This document shows positions 37,292-46,419 of a stretch of DNA of 52,488 bases, piece after piece. Source of the DNA: Segetibacter sp. (lineage in GTDB: Bacteria > Bacteroidota > Bacteroidia > Chitinophagales > Chitinophagaceae); the NCBI GenBank assembly GCA_028288485.1, contig JAQBNO010000062.1:1-52488 (forward strand), in the 5' to 3' direction. The notes under the pieces were generated by a model. That model did no database searches. It was not told the origin of the DNA and worked only from the letters and a program-made list of their open reading frames with translations. The translations under genes were made by a program, and so were the position numbers. Positions within the stretch are counted from its first letter, which is position 1; the number at the start of each line of letters is the position of its first letter.

Positions 37292-38596
37292 ATGATTATA
37301 GCAATCAGTAAACCGATGTATTTGAATAACCAGACACTAATTTGCAATACAAACAGTAACACGCATCTTCTTTCTAATAAAAAGAGAATGCTGCCCGTAA
37401 TTGCCGTTTTACTTTTTCTATTACACTCTCTTCAGGCCAGGTCGCAACAGATTAATAACGTGGCCAACGACATCGATACTACCGATAAAAAGGACCTTAT
37501 TGATGTATACCAGAAATTCTTTAAAGTAAAACCTACGAAGATGGCGAAGCGTGGTAAAAAGAAAGTTTACTTTTCCCTGCTGCCAACTTCTTCTTCAGTT
37601 CCGGGTGGTGGCAGAGCACTAATAACCTCTACCAGGGCAGGTTTTTACCTTGGCGAACGACGGAATACATTTTTATCGAGTGTTTCTTTTTCTCCATACT
37701 TAAATTTCAAGGGCCGGTATTCAATTGCATTCCGTTCAGATATTTACACCAGTAAAAACAGGTATAATATACAGGGTGATACACGTTTTTCGAGGTATCC
37801 GGAATATGTATACGGCACCAGCACCAACCGAAGGGGTGAAAGACTGCTTATAACCTATAATTATATTCGACTGTACCAAACTGTTTTAAAGCGGTTAAAG
37901 CCTTATTTTCTTGCAGGTATTGGTTACAATCTCGATTACCATATGGGCATTAATTCTGTGAACGATACAATTGGTTTTGCAAAATTTACCGGTTATGAAC
38001 ACGGGACAGGTGTTGATCAGAATACGGTATCGTCCGGCATAACCTTTAACCTGCTGTACGATTCGCGAAACAATTCTATCAATCCTTTACCGGGCGGTTA
38101 TGTGAATCTCATATATAGGCTAAACCCTTCTTTTTTAGGCAACCGGCGCAGTTCATGGAAATCTATTTATCTCGACACAAGAAAGTACATCGACTTAAAA
38201 GGTCGGAAACGACATGTTCTTGCATTATGGAACTACATCTGGACCGCCCTTGATAATGACGTGCCATATTTAGATTTGCCCGGAATTGGGTATGAGCCTT
38301 ACCAAAGGTCGGGAAGAGGAATTGAGATGAACCGGTACAGGGGTAAAAGCCTGGTTTATTTCGAAGGCGAATATAGAAGCGATATCACCGCTAATGGATT
38401 ACTTGGTTTTGTTGTATTTGCAAATGTAAACACCGTTACGGGTCCTGCTAACGGACGTTTTAGTGCTCCTCATCCCGCAGCAGGCGCCGGGTTACGCATC
38501 AAATTCAATAAACGTGCAAATACAAATATTGCTGTTGATTTTGGCGTAAGTAAAGGGCGTTCTGCTGTTACACTCAATCTTGGAGAAGTTTTCTAA
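37292..38596 (+). CDS. BamA/TamA-type outer-membrane beta-barrel protein
   Basis: 434 residues. A hydrophobic signal segment (about 34-48, LPVIAVLLFLLHSLQARSQ) lies after an unusually long N-terminal leader. The rest is a 16-strand-type 'surface antigen' barrel without POTRA repeats, with the Omp85 hallmark NNSINPLPGGYVNL (D-x-R-N-N-x-x-x-P-x-x-G) and RGYR-like EMNRYRGKSL. The strong RBS supports the ATG at 37292; initiation at 37388 would give a more usual signal peptide. It may insert or translocate outer-membrane substrates; partner unknown. Confidence 0.8.
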   Translation: MIIAISKPMYLNNQTLICNTNSNTHLLSNKKRMLPVIAVLLFLLHSLQARSQQINNVANDIDTTDKKDLIDVYQKFFKVKPTKMAKRGKKKVYFSLLPTSSSVPGGGRALITSTRAGFYLGERRNTFLSSVSFSPYLNFKGRYSIAFRSDIYTSKNRYNIQGDTRFSRYPEYVYGTSTNRRGERLLITYNYIRLYQTVLKRLKPYFLAGIGYNLDYHMGINSVNDTIGFAKFTGYEHGTGVDQNTVSSGITFNLLYDSRNNSINPLPGGYVNLIYRLNPSFLGNRRSSWKSIYLDTRKYIDLKGRKRHVLALWNYIWTALDNDVPYLDLPGIGYEPYQRSGRGIEMNRYRGKSLVYFEGEYRSDITANGLLGFVVFANVNTVTGPANGRFSAPHPAAGAGLRIKFNKRANTNIAVDFGVSKGRSAVTLNLGEVF

Positions 38597-38843
38597 ATGC
38601 CACACTTTTATAGCGATTATAAAGCGGATGAAAACTTTTTGGCCGCCAGCTTCAGCTCTTTCTTCTGCATCGTTGTGTCACTCGCTTGTACGCCTTGTTC
38701 TTTAGGCGACTATACATTTAAAATACTGGTTATAGAATATATTATAATTTAATTATTGTAACCTTTGACACAGTAAACAAAACCCAAATAGAAAAAGGTT
38801 GCTACAATTTGCCGTTCATAAGTAAGAATGCCAGGCAAAATAC
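38597..38843. other. intergenic region after the BamA-like gene
   Basis: No gene seen. It contains an inverse-orientation dispersed repeat at 38668-38695. Confidence 0.4.
38668..38695 (-). repeat. dispersed short repeat, GAGTGACACAAC variant
   Basis: CATCGTTGTGTCACTCGCTT GTACGCCT; reverse complement of the GTACAAG-GAGTGACACAACGATG form. Confidence 0.65.
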
Positions 38844-39137
38844 GCATGAAAACAAATGCAGAATCCACAGTAGCAGTACAGTTTAATCAAGGAACAACGA
38901 AAGGTATGGGCTGTTTCATTCCTTTCGTTGTTCCTTGGGTTACTTTCTTTTCATCAAGGAAATGGGAAGCATTCATCGAAACCAATAAAAACATAAACAT
39001 TTTTGAGAAAAAAGAAAGTAAGAACACTGCATTAGGAAAGGTTTTAAAAAATGGAAGCTCTGCAAAGTGCCTTAACCTAAATAAGAGTTCGAATTAGCGA
39101 GTTATATCATGTCATCTTCAAAAAGAACTGTTCGGGA
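38844..39137 (+). repeat. ~290-bp repeated non-coding element, copy 1
   Basis: Similar along its length to 40050-40333; shared stretches include CATCAAGGAAATG, GAAGCATTCATCGAAACCAA and ATCATGTCAT. It contains a perfect 17-bp inverted repeat (CAAGGAACAACGAAAGG, 38888-38904, and its complement 38921-38937) around a 16-nt loop. An 89-codon open frame crosses it, but copy 2 has stops in that frame, so it is not coding. Confidence 0.8.
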
Positions 39138-39264
39138 ACCAAAACTTAGCAACCGGGAATAACAAATGCGTCGGAATGACAAATCCGTTGGAATGAAAAA
39201 TGTGCCACACGATGACACATTATTTATGATAGCATTGCCCTACACTTCCGCGTGTGTATTTTTA

Positions 39265-39651
39265 TTACATGGGTGTGGAATGTAACCCAATGCGGTTTCC
39301 TTCAGTATCTATTATTGCAGCCATGTACCCATATTCAGGTGTAATCAGTGTTTTTTGAACTATGATCGTTCCGCCTGCGTCTTCCACTTTATCAAGTACG
39401 TTTTGAACATCAGGATTCCCGTTGAGATAAATGAGGGTACCGTCGGTCGAGGAAGGGTGATAAAAATGGGTGTGGCTGCATAAAGCACCACCAATTCCAT
39501 TAAAATCCTCTAACGGAAACATACGCATTTTCAATTCCGGCAATTCCATTGGGATCATTTCAATTCCAAAGATTGCTTCGTAAAACTTTTGCGCCCTGTC
39601 AAGATCTACGGCAGGAATTTCGAACCAGCTTATTGCATTTTTAAAAGTCAT
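39265..39651 (-). CDS. VOC family protein (glyoxalase/bleomycin-resistance fold)
   Basis: A 128-residue single VOC unit pair: WFEIPAVDLDRAQKFYEAIFGIEM at the N-terminus, an H in SHTHFYHPSS, and DTEGNRIGLHSTP at the C-terminus with the usual metal-site Glu/His region. The family uses a divalent metal to bind or convert small molecules; activity cannot be assigned. It sits alone between the two copies of the ~290-bp repeat, as though the repeats bracket a mobile or recombining segment. Confidence 0.88.
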   Translation of the reverse strand: MTFKNAISWFEIPAVDLDRAQKFYEAIFGIEMIPMELPELKMRMFPLEDFNGIGGALCSHTHFYHPSSTDGTLIYLNGNPDVQNVLDKVEDAGGTIIVQKTLITPEYGYMAAIIDTEGNRIGLHSTPM

Positions 39652-40049
39652 AGTACTAAATATTATCTTGAATAATGGTTTCTAAATTAATACGGTTTCG
39701 ATGAATTGCACAATTATAATTTATCCTGTCCGCAGAGTTTGCTATGACTGCAAGATACGAAGAGCCGATATTGGTTTTTTGAAACAACGGATACCGCCAT
39801 CGTCATTGCCCGGATTAACCGGGGCGTAGCTTGATGAAGCAATCTGCCGGCTAAAGCTTAAATGCCAATTAAATAGTAAGAGCAGATTGCTTCCTTCCTG
39901 CAAATGACACATTGCCCAAGTAATTGTGACGTTATCTTCAAACAAACTATTTTAATAACCAAGAATCAATCACTGGAGGTCACGAGGATTTAGGTGACTA
40001 ATGGGTTATTATAGCAGCCATTTGGGCGTTTATAGCTTTAGCTGAAACA
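39652..40049. other. intergenic region, no gene seen
   Basis: A minus-strand frame (39742-39945) has non-protein-like composition and covers a GCCCGGATTAACCGGGGCG palindrome (about 39808-39826). I see no promoter or RNA. Confidence 0.35.
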
Positions 40050-40333
40050 GCATGAAAAACAAATGCTGAAGTCACAGTAGTTCAAAAGCTTAATCAGGGA
40101 ACAACGAAAGCAAAAGGATGTAATCTTTCCTTTCTTGATTTTTCGCCGCCTGTCCCGATTTTTCGTTGGGTTACTTTCTATTCATCAAGGAAATGCGAAG
40201 CATTCATCGAAACCAATAAAAAAATAAACATTTCTGCGATAAAAGAAACTAACAACACTGCATTGGATGGAAGATGAAAAACTAATGACGCTCTTATTCT
40301 ATCATGTCATATCCAAAGAACTTTTTTGGTTGT
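40050..40333 (+). repeat. ~290-bp repeated non-coding element, copy 2
   Basis: Diverged second copy of 38844-39137. It keeps GGAACAACGAAAG but the downstream arm of the hairpin is broken by a TTTCGCCGCCTGTCCCGATT insertion. Many stops in all frames. Confidence 0.8.
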
Positions 40334-40507
40334 AAAAATTAACCAGCCGCAATCGCCGCATCGTTTAACTGTGATACGGGCTTCTTGCCATGTCATTTCG
40401 AGGTACCCTTTGCAGACCACATTTGGAACTCGCAATAACGAAAGACTTATTGCTTGTTATTACATCACTTACAGATACGAAGACGTGGTTTCATCGTCGC
40501 TCAACGG

Positions 40508-40544
40508 TTTGCCGTACAAGTGAGTGACACAACCAATGTTTAAT
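40508..40544 (+). repeat. dispersed short repeat, GAGTGACACAAC type (best copy)
   Basis: TTTGCCGTACAAGTGAGTGA CACAACCAATGTTTAAT. Nearly identical to 47042-47077. Confidence 0.8.
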
Positions 40545-40550
40545 ATCTAT

Positions 40551-42755
40551 TCAATTGTTTGTCCCCAAAAAATGCTTTTGAACCACCTGGTTTTTGCCGT
40601 AACGTTTATGCTTAATCAGCCACGAGGCAACCTGGTAATACGCAATTGCTTTTTTAGCCAGTGAATCATTTAACGGAACTTCGGTTGCAGAGCCTGTGGT
40701 GAAGTCGGGTACGAATTCTTTCACTTTTCGTACCGGCGACTGTAAGATCAAACGGCCGTTTTGAATAAAGCCAAGACCCTGGTATGTGCTGATAAATGCC
40801 TTCTCTTTTCCGGCAGGGAGGTTGAAAATATCCTGGCCGAAAAACTTTGATTTATAATCAAAATGAAGCATTCCAAGAATGGTAGGAGGCACGTCGATCT
40901 GTGCCATCAGCCGGTCGACTACCTGCGGCTGTTTTATAATGCCGGGGGCAAAAATAAGCAGGGGAATGTGATAGCCGGTTACAGGTAATTGAACATTACC
41001 GGCGCTGCCGGCACAATGGTCGGCTACGATCACAAAAATCGTATTGTTATACCAAGGCTTGGCCGACGATTCCTTTAAAAAGCGACCGATTGCATAATCA
41101 GTATATTTTACCGCTCCCTCCCTTGTATGGGTATCGGGCGAAATGTCTATGCGACCTTCGGGATAGGTAAAAGGACGATGATTCGATACCGTCATGATCT
41201 GCGAAAAGAAAGGTTTCTTTTTAGCGTAATTATTATCGAGGGTGCGTCCTGCAAGCGTAAAAAGATCTTCATCTGCAACACCCCAGATGTTTTGATAATG
41301 AACATCTTTTGCAGGAATTGCATCGCGGTCAATAACTTCATAGTCGTTATTGCCGAAGAAGTGTTTCATGTTATCGAAATAGCTGTAGCCTCCGTAAATA
41401 TATTGGGTAATATAACCTTTTGACCTAAAGACAGTTCCCAGCGAAAAAAGATTTTCATTTCCCGGCCTCTTTACAATGCTTTGACCCGAAGAAGGTGGCA
41501 GTGCCAATGATAAGGCCTCTAGTCCCCTGACAGTTCGTGTACCCGACGCGTAAACACTTTTGAAGAATATACTGTGGTTGGCAAGAGAGTCGAGGTGTGG
41601 GGTAATATTTTGCGTGTTGCCGAAAGCCTTCATAAAATTGGCACTATAACTTTCGATACTTATCATAACCACGTTATGCTTTAGCTCTGGTTCTGCATAT
41701 GTTATTTCGCGTTCAATGTTGAACAAATCGTTGCTGGTAAACCTGCTGTTTGGAGTAAGTAAATCTTCTCTTACAATGCTAAAAGCTTCCTGGTCGGGCA
41801 GCGTTTTGTAAAACTTGAAAAAATCCAATTCGTTGTGCCAGAAAGCGTTTGCAAACTGGAAAACACCGTTTCCGGCAAGTTCGTTTGCATATTCGTTTTT
41901 ACTAAAGTTCCTCCATTCTTCTTTTACGCCAAGGTAATTGAGCGCACAAATGGCAAAAAGTACCAGCGCGACAATAGTTCGTGAAAGAAAAGAGGAGGGA
42001 GCATATACTGACCTTTTTATAATGGGTCTTATTAAAAGAAAAATAGCAGTGGTGAGTATAAGTATTACTGTAACAATAACCGGTATGGGATAAGACTCTT
42101 TGATGTTGCCTAAAACCTCGTTGGTGTAAACAAGATAGTCTACTGCAATGAAATTATAACGGACCGAAAATTCATCCCAGAAAAACCATTCGCTAATAGC
42201 ATTAAACAAGAGCAGGAACGTAACCAGGAAAAAATCGAAATACAAAACACCCGTTCTCCACTTTTGCCTGAACCTGCTGTTGGTAAGCGCCAGGAAGACA
42301 AAGATGATGAACCGTAGAATAATATAAGCCGTTACTCCTTTTTTAAGGTCTGCATTGAAGTCGGCGGGTACCAGCCCTGTGAAAAGGAAAATACCTATAA
42401 CGATTAGGAAACAGGCGATAGCTATCCATCTCCATTTACGCTTGTACATTTTTTCGTTTGTGAGCCAAATCTGGAATACAAATGGAACGATGAGATAGGT
42501 GGCCATTGCAAGGTCGAAAAAAGCACCTATTGCAAAGGATCCGGTAATATTTTTAAAACTGAAATCGAAACTTCTACCGGTCTTGAACAGCAGTGCAAGC
42601 CTTGTGATGAATGAGATAACCAGTACTAAGACAATTAATAAAAAAACCGGCGAAAACCTGCCCGAAAAGAAACTCCGGGAAATCTTCCTGGTAGAGTTGT
42701 AACTCGTTTCTTTGTTGTTCGGGGAAGTTTTAGTTGAAGTTTTATTATTGAACAT
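40551..42755 (-). CDS. LTA-synthase-family sulfatase-like membrane protein
   Basis: 734 residues. Five hydrophobic helices (about 32-270) are followed by an extracytoplasmic alkaline-phosphatase-superfamily domain (about 365-680). Metal and catalytic motifs: NVVMISIESYS (first metal ligand), SGTRTVRGLEAL (nucleophile Thr), YGGYSYFDNM, NHRPFTYP, and VADHCAGSAG (D-H metal ligands). In Bacteroidota, which lack lipoteichoic acid, such proteins are thought to modify lipid A or other envelope glycolipids with phosphoglycerol or phosphoethanolamine. It starts 102 bp after the BtuB-like gene. Confidence 0.9.
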   Translation of the reverse strand: MFNNKTSTKTSPNNKETSYNSTRKISRSFFSGRFSPVFLLIVLVLVISFITRLALLFKTGRSFDFSFKNITGSFAIGAFFDLAMATYLIVPFVFQIWLTNEKMYKRKWRWIAIACFLIVIGIFLFTGLVPADFNADLKKGVTAYIILRFIIFVFLALTNSRFRQKWRTGVLYFDFFLVTFLLLFNAISEWFFWDEFSVRYNFIAVDYLVYTNEVLGNIKESYPIPVIVTVILILTTAIFLLIRPIIKRSVYAPSSFLSRTIVALVLFAICALNYLGVKEEWRNFSKNEYANELAGNGVFQFANAFWHNELDFFKFYKTLPDQEAFSIVREDLLTPNSRFTSNDLFNIEREITYAEPELKHNVVMISIESYSANFMKAFGNTQNITPHLDSLANHSIFFKSVYASGTRTVRGLEALSLALPPSSGQSIVKRPGNENLFSLGTVFRSKGYITQYIYGGYSYFDNMKHFFGNNDYEVIDRDAIPAKDVHYQNIWGVADEDLFTLAGRTLDNNYAKKKPFFSQIMTVSNHRPFTYPEGRIDISPDTHTREGAVKYTDYAIGRFLKESSAKPWYNNTIFVIVADHCAGSAGNVQLPVTGYHIPLLIFAPGIIKQPQVVDRLMAQIDVPPTILGMLHFDYKSKFFGQDIFNLPAGKEKAFISTYQGLGFIQNGRLILQSPVRKVKEFVPDFTTGSATEVPLNDSLAKKAIAYYQVASWLIKHKRYGKNQVVQKHFLGTNN

Positions 42756-42857
42756 TGAAAAAGGGGTAGTTGAAACTTAAAATATAAACGGGCTAAAGTT
42801 AAACTAAAAAGTTGCGGCGAATAATTGAATAAGGAGGAGATTTTCGTTTTATAAGTG

Positions 42858-44774
42858 TTAAAGCATCACTTTGAATCCACTCATTAACCATCTTCCCGGC
42901 ATTCTAGAACCAAGGAGATCACTGTATTGCTTATCGAATATATTATCCAATTGGGTAAAAAGACTGAACTTGTTTTTGTATAGAAATACCTGTAGTTGTG
43001 CATTTAATACAAAATAGTCTTTTGAAATAGTAGCATTAATAGGGGTAGAGTTTAATACTTTACGTTGCTTGTATAATCCATTTATACTTACCGAAAAACA
43101 CTTTTTCGAGTATTGAAGGTTGAAGTTGGTTAAAAACTTTGCATGCGAAGAAACGTAGAACGACGGGGAAGCATTATCGCCTTTGCTATCTATCCAGGTA
43201 AATCCAAAAGTGGCCCACAACTGTTGCTTGTTTTCAAACTGCTTGCTGTATTGTATATCTGTTTCAACACCGGTTGAGTTTACGTTGGCTATATTTTTAG
43301 CCAAAGCATATGTTCCGGTAGGTAGAAGGTTGTCTTTTCTGGGCATGTCAGCATAAGGTGTCGGAACATAGTCAATTAACTGGTTAAAACGCTGTTGGAA
43401 AAAAGTGGCGGCAATTTTCACATTCCTGATCCCGAAAAAATCTGCACCGGCTTCATAGCTGAAAGAATGTTCCGATACCAGGTCCGGGTTTCCGATGCTT
43501 CCGCTGGTCACTAAGGCCTTGTTGTAGTTATTAAACCGTTCTGTAAAATCTGCATCGCGTGTGGTTTTACCAGCGCTTCCCCGTATTTGCCAAAAAGGTA
43601 GCTTGTACGATAAATTCATTTGCGGAACCAACTCCCATCCGCTTCTTTCGTTCCATTCTAATCTTGCAGCAGGGTTTAGGTAAAAATGTTCTCCCAGTTT
43701 TTGATTCAGAATAACAAAAGTTCCAGCCTGGTTAAGCGTATGATTACCGCGGTCGTTTGACTCCATTTGTTTATTTACCCATTGTGCGCCGGTAGTAAAA
43801 CTCGTTTTATCGCCGGCTTCCCATTTATACACGGCAAGGCTTTGCAAAAGATCACTTTTATTTAAATTAGCGGTGCCCGCAGAATTGAATTTGTATTGAT
43901 CCTTTACTTTTTTGTAACCCACGTCGAAGGTGAAGTTGTGATGTTCTTTTTCATACGACAGCTTGAGCTGGTTCCAAAAAGAAGTAACTTTTTCTGAGGC
44001 AGTGTCGGATGAGAAAGTGGTATAAAAATTTTGGGCAGCAAAGTCCCTTTTGTCGTAAGCCGACCTGGCAGATATGCTCCAGTTTTTATTGATAAACTGG
44101 TTGAATGACAAGGATGCGGTGGTATTATGGAAAAAACCATGGGTTCCACGTTGAGGCTGGCCAGTAGCATTATTTGAAATTAGACCGGCTGCAACGGAGG
44201 TGTTTTTATTTTGATAAAATGCACCCAGCTGCCCGTTCAATAAACCATATTCTCCCGCGGCTCCCTGTGCTGTTAATTGCTGTTTTTTTTGATCCCTTTT
44301 TGCAGCGAAAGTTTTAGTGATTACGTGGATTACGCCACCAACAGCTTCAGAACCATAAATGGCAGAAGAGGCGCCTTTTAATATTTCAATGCGTTCAATT
44401 TCAAAAGGAGCTATGGGAATATAACTATTAAAATGCCCGGTGTTTGGATCGTTGATACGAATTCCGTCTACAATCACCAATACCTGTTGAAAAGTGCCAC
44501 CACGTAAAACAATGTCGCTTTGTGCACCCATTGGTCCGCGCATTTGAACTTCTATTCCAGGTAAATAGCGTAACAATTCATCTATGGAATTAACGGGCAG
44601 CTTTGAAAACTGTTCTCCTTTAATAACCAGGATATTACGGCCGGTAACAGACGATGTAACAGGTTGTAATGAAGCAGTAACTGTAATAGGATCGAGTTCT
44701 ACCTGCTGCCCGTTTAATACACCTGATATAAAATAGCTAACTATAGCGAAAATAAATCTCTTCTTTGATTTCAT
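42858..44774 (-). CDS. BtuB-like TonB-dependent receptor
   Basis: 638 residues with a signal peptide (1-22, VLNGQ). The plug contains LPVNSIDELLRYLPGIEVQ, QSDIVLRGGTFQQVLVIVDG and ILKGASSAIYGSEAVGGVIHVITK, the standard BtuB-type plug sequence. The barrel ends in GRWLMSGFKVML. Its length and lack of a carboxypeptidase-like N-domain fit small-ligand receptors such as cobalamin or heme transporters. I looked for a cobalamin riboswitch upstream and did not find one, so the ligand remains open. Confidence 0.92.
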   Translation of the reverse strand: MKSKKRFIFAIVSYFISGVLNGQQVELDPITVTASLQPVTSSVTGRNILVIKGEQFSKLPVNSIDELLRYLPGIEVQMRGPMGAQSDIVLRGGTFQQVLVIVDGIRINDPNTGHFNSYIPIAPFEIERIEILKGASSAIYGSEAVGGVIHVITKTFAAKRDQKKQQLTAQGAAGEYGLLNGQLGAFYQNKNTSVAAGLISNNATGQPQRGTHGFFHNTTASLSFNQFINKNWSISARSAYDKRDFAAQNFYTTFSSDTASEKVTSFWNQLKLSYEKEHHNFTFDVGYKKVKDQYKFNSAGTANLNKSDLLQSLAVYKWEAGDKTSFTTGAQWVNKQMESNDRGNHTLNQAGTFVILNQKLGEHFYLNPAARLEWNERSGWELVPQMNLSYKLPFWQIRGSAGKTTRDADFTERFNNYNKALVTSGSIGNPDLVSEHSFSYEAGADFFGIRNVKIAATFFQQRFNQLIDYVPTPYADMPRKDNLLPTGTYALAKNIANVNSTGVETDIQYSKQFENKQQLWATFGFTWIDSKGDNASPSFYVSSHAKFLTNFNLQYSKKCFSVSINGLYKQRKVLNSTPINATISKDYFVLNAQLQVFLYKNKFSLFTQLDNIFDKQYSDLLGSRMPGRWLMSGFKVML

Positions 44775-45152
44775 AAAAACAGTTGAACTAAAGTGTTAAG
44801 TCAATTAAAACTGCAAATATGTGGTTATAGTTGATGCCGTTCTATTTTTTTTATCCAGCATTTTTACTCCGGTTTGAAATCGTTGCTACGCTCAGTTCAA
44901 CTTTTAGTTGTAACGTGAACCGTCCGGAGCAGTTCACGCGGAGCATAGCCGAAGGGTCGCATTACGTTCACCGGCAGTTACCATGGTATTGCTTTTTACA
45001 TTTTTTGTTCATGAAAGTCGTTACAAGAAGCATTTAAAGATCGTATATGAAGACCATCAATTGCTGCATTAATTGCAACACCGGAAGTGAGTTGATAACA
45101 GCAAGAATTTTACGGTCTATTTTTGATTTTTCTCCGAGATTATATGAATATT
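44775..45152. other. intergenic region with inverted repeat copy
   Basis: No gene. It contains the 22-mer at 44880-44901 and an AACGTGAACCGTCCGGAGCA / GTTCACG inverted patch (44921-44938). Nothing riboswitch-like. Confidence 0.4.
44880..44901 (-). repeat. 22-bp dispersed repeat, copy 2
   Basis: TCGTTGCTACGCTCAGTTCA AC, the exact reverse complement of 23771-23792. Confidence 0.7.
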
Positions 45153-45917
45153 TTAAACGGGTATTATTGGTAATCCCCGTAATGCAATTACAAATATTAC
45201 AGTTACTATCGTTGCGTACATAATACCAAACAATATCGTCCATAACGATTTTTTAAACAGGAAGTAGCCTGCAATGGGTAATAGCTGTAACGCATGCATC
45301 CCGAGGAAATGCGCTATTCGCAAGTCGCCATGTTTTTTGCTCCAGTTTACCAGGGCATATCCTTCTCCGCCGTCTGCAGCCCCAACTGTATGTGCTAATC
45401 TTGAAGCCATTAGCCCGCCTTCGAATGAAAAGATAACAAAGAAAAGTATCCCTAACCTTATTCCCCACAGGTACGATTCCTCTAATTCTAGCGGCTTCAA
45501 TTTAAAGAAAAGATACCCGATATATCCGGTCCACACACCTAAAATTGTGATGGAAATGCCCATAATGGTGAAGAGGATTCCATACAAAGGCGAGGATTCA
45601 TTGAAGTGCGATAAACGGCCGTTGGCTGCCTGCCACGTAATTATTACCATCTCAATTGACATGGCTACAATTACCATAATACTGTAACTTCTTTCTTTTA
45701 CCGGCTGCTTCAGATAAGGCAGGAAGCAGGCCATAGTCCAGCAGAAGATCCAGATGGAGACATAAAATTTCATCGGCTTGATCCATGCATTAATACCAAG
45801 CACTATAGTATTATCAAGTTGCGTAAACATTACGCAGATAACGGCAGCGGTAAGCATTAACGAGCCAAACCAGTAAAGCAGTGAGTTGCGTTCTTTTAGT
45901 GTTTGTAAAAATTTCAT
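45153..45917 (-). CDS. seven-helix membrane protein of unknown function
   Basis: 254 residues with about seven predicted transmembrane segments and short loops. Conserved-looking features are WIKPMKFYVSIWIF (helix 2) and the two histidines in RIAHFLGMHALQLLP near the C-terminal helices, which could ligate a cofactor. No family recognised. It follows the ABA4-like gene by 2 bp, so the two are co-transcribed under the Crp/Fnr gene. Confidence 0.7.
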   Translation of the reverse strand: MKFLQTLKERNSLLYWFGSLMLTAAVICVMFTQLDNTIVLGINAWIKPMKFYVSIWIFCWTMACFLPYLKQPVKERSYSIMVIVAMSIEMVIITWQAANGRLSHFNESSPLYGILFTIMGISITILGVWTGYIGYLFFKLKPLELEESYLWGIRLGILFFVIFSFEGGLMASRLAHTVGAADGGEGYALVNWSKKHGDLRIAHFLGMHALQLLPIAGYFLFKKSLWTILFGIMYATIVTVIFVIALRGLPIIPV

Positions 45918-45919
45918 TA

Positions 45920-46354
45920 TTAAAAGTTTTGACTGAAGTAGTTTTTAGTAATCATCCACCTCAATAGAAAGTACAGGAGCAATCCAACAGGGCCGAGCAT
46001 AAAAGTTAGAAAGAGGCAGGGGAGGATGAGCCAGAAATTGATATTGTTTTTTCTTGCATTATTTACAATAAAACAACCTGTCAGTAAATCGAAAGCGAGA
46101 TAGTGCACCCAACCGGCAAGAAGTACACGGTCGTTACTGAACAATTGCTTAACCCCGGCTAAAGTTGAAAAGCCGTCCAGTTCGGCGGGTTGAAAATTGG
46201 AAAAAATAAGGTAAGTATACACCATCGCCAGCAGGGTGATAATTACAGCGGGAATATATTTTTGCAGTCGGTTAACCCAATTCGAAGCAATAAGAAATAG
46301 CCAGCCGGTTACGGCAATAAGATTGAGTATTTTGAAAATAGCTTCAGGCGACAT
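45920..46354 (-). CDS. ABA4-like membrane protein
   Basis: 144 residues, four transmembrane helices. It carries the ABA4 signature WVHYLAFDLLTGCFI after a loop with NDRVLLAG, and a C-terminal FMLGPVGLLLYFLLRW, matching the DUF4281/ABA4-like family. The plant member is needed for neoxanthin synthesis; bacterial homologs are often associated with carotenoid or quinone metabolism, so a membrane-pigment role is plausible but unproven. It is the middle gene of the Crp/Fnr - ABA4 - 7TM unit. Confidence 0.85.
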   Translation of the reverse strand: MSPEAIFKILNLIAVTGWLFLIASNWVNRLQKYIPAVIITLLAMVYTYLIFSNFQPAELDGFSTLAGVKQLFSNDRVLLAGWVHYLAFDLLTGCFIVNNARKNNINFWLILPCLFLTFMLGPVGLLLYFLLRWMITKNYFSQNF

Positions 46355-46375
46355 AACGTGTACATTTTGTTATGC

Positions 46376-46383
46376 CAAAGAGA
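46376..46383 (-). promoter_or_regulatory. possible -7 box of the ABA4/7TM unit
   Basis: TCTCTTTG on the minus strand, one mismatch from TAnnTTTG. The centre of the FNR-like box would lie about 40 bp upstream of the implied start, the usual activator position. Confidence 0.35.
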
Positions 46384-46405
46384 ATAAATGCTGGTGTTAA
46401 TCTTG

Positions 46406-46419
46406 TTGATATTTATCAA
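46406..46419. promoter_or_regulatory. perfect FNR/Crp-type operator
   Basis: TTGATATTTATCAA, a perfect TTGAT-N4-ATCAA palindrome. It overlaps the stop of the Crp/Fnr gene and lies about 58 bp upstream of the ABA4-like start, so it can control the two downstream genes. Confidence 0.65.

Noticed and set aside
38828-39097. 89-codon open frame across the repeated element
   Set aside because: The diverged second copy has several stops in the corresponding frame, and the inverted repeat runs through the middle of it.
44775-45033. Cobalamin riboswitch upstream of the BtuB-like receptor
   Set aside because: I looked for a B12-box-like conserved block and found none, so ligand identity cannot be supported this way.
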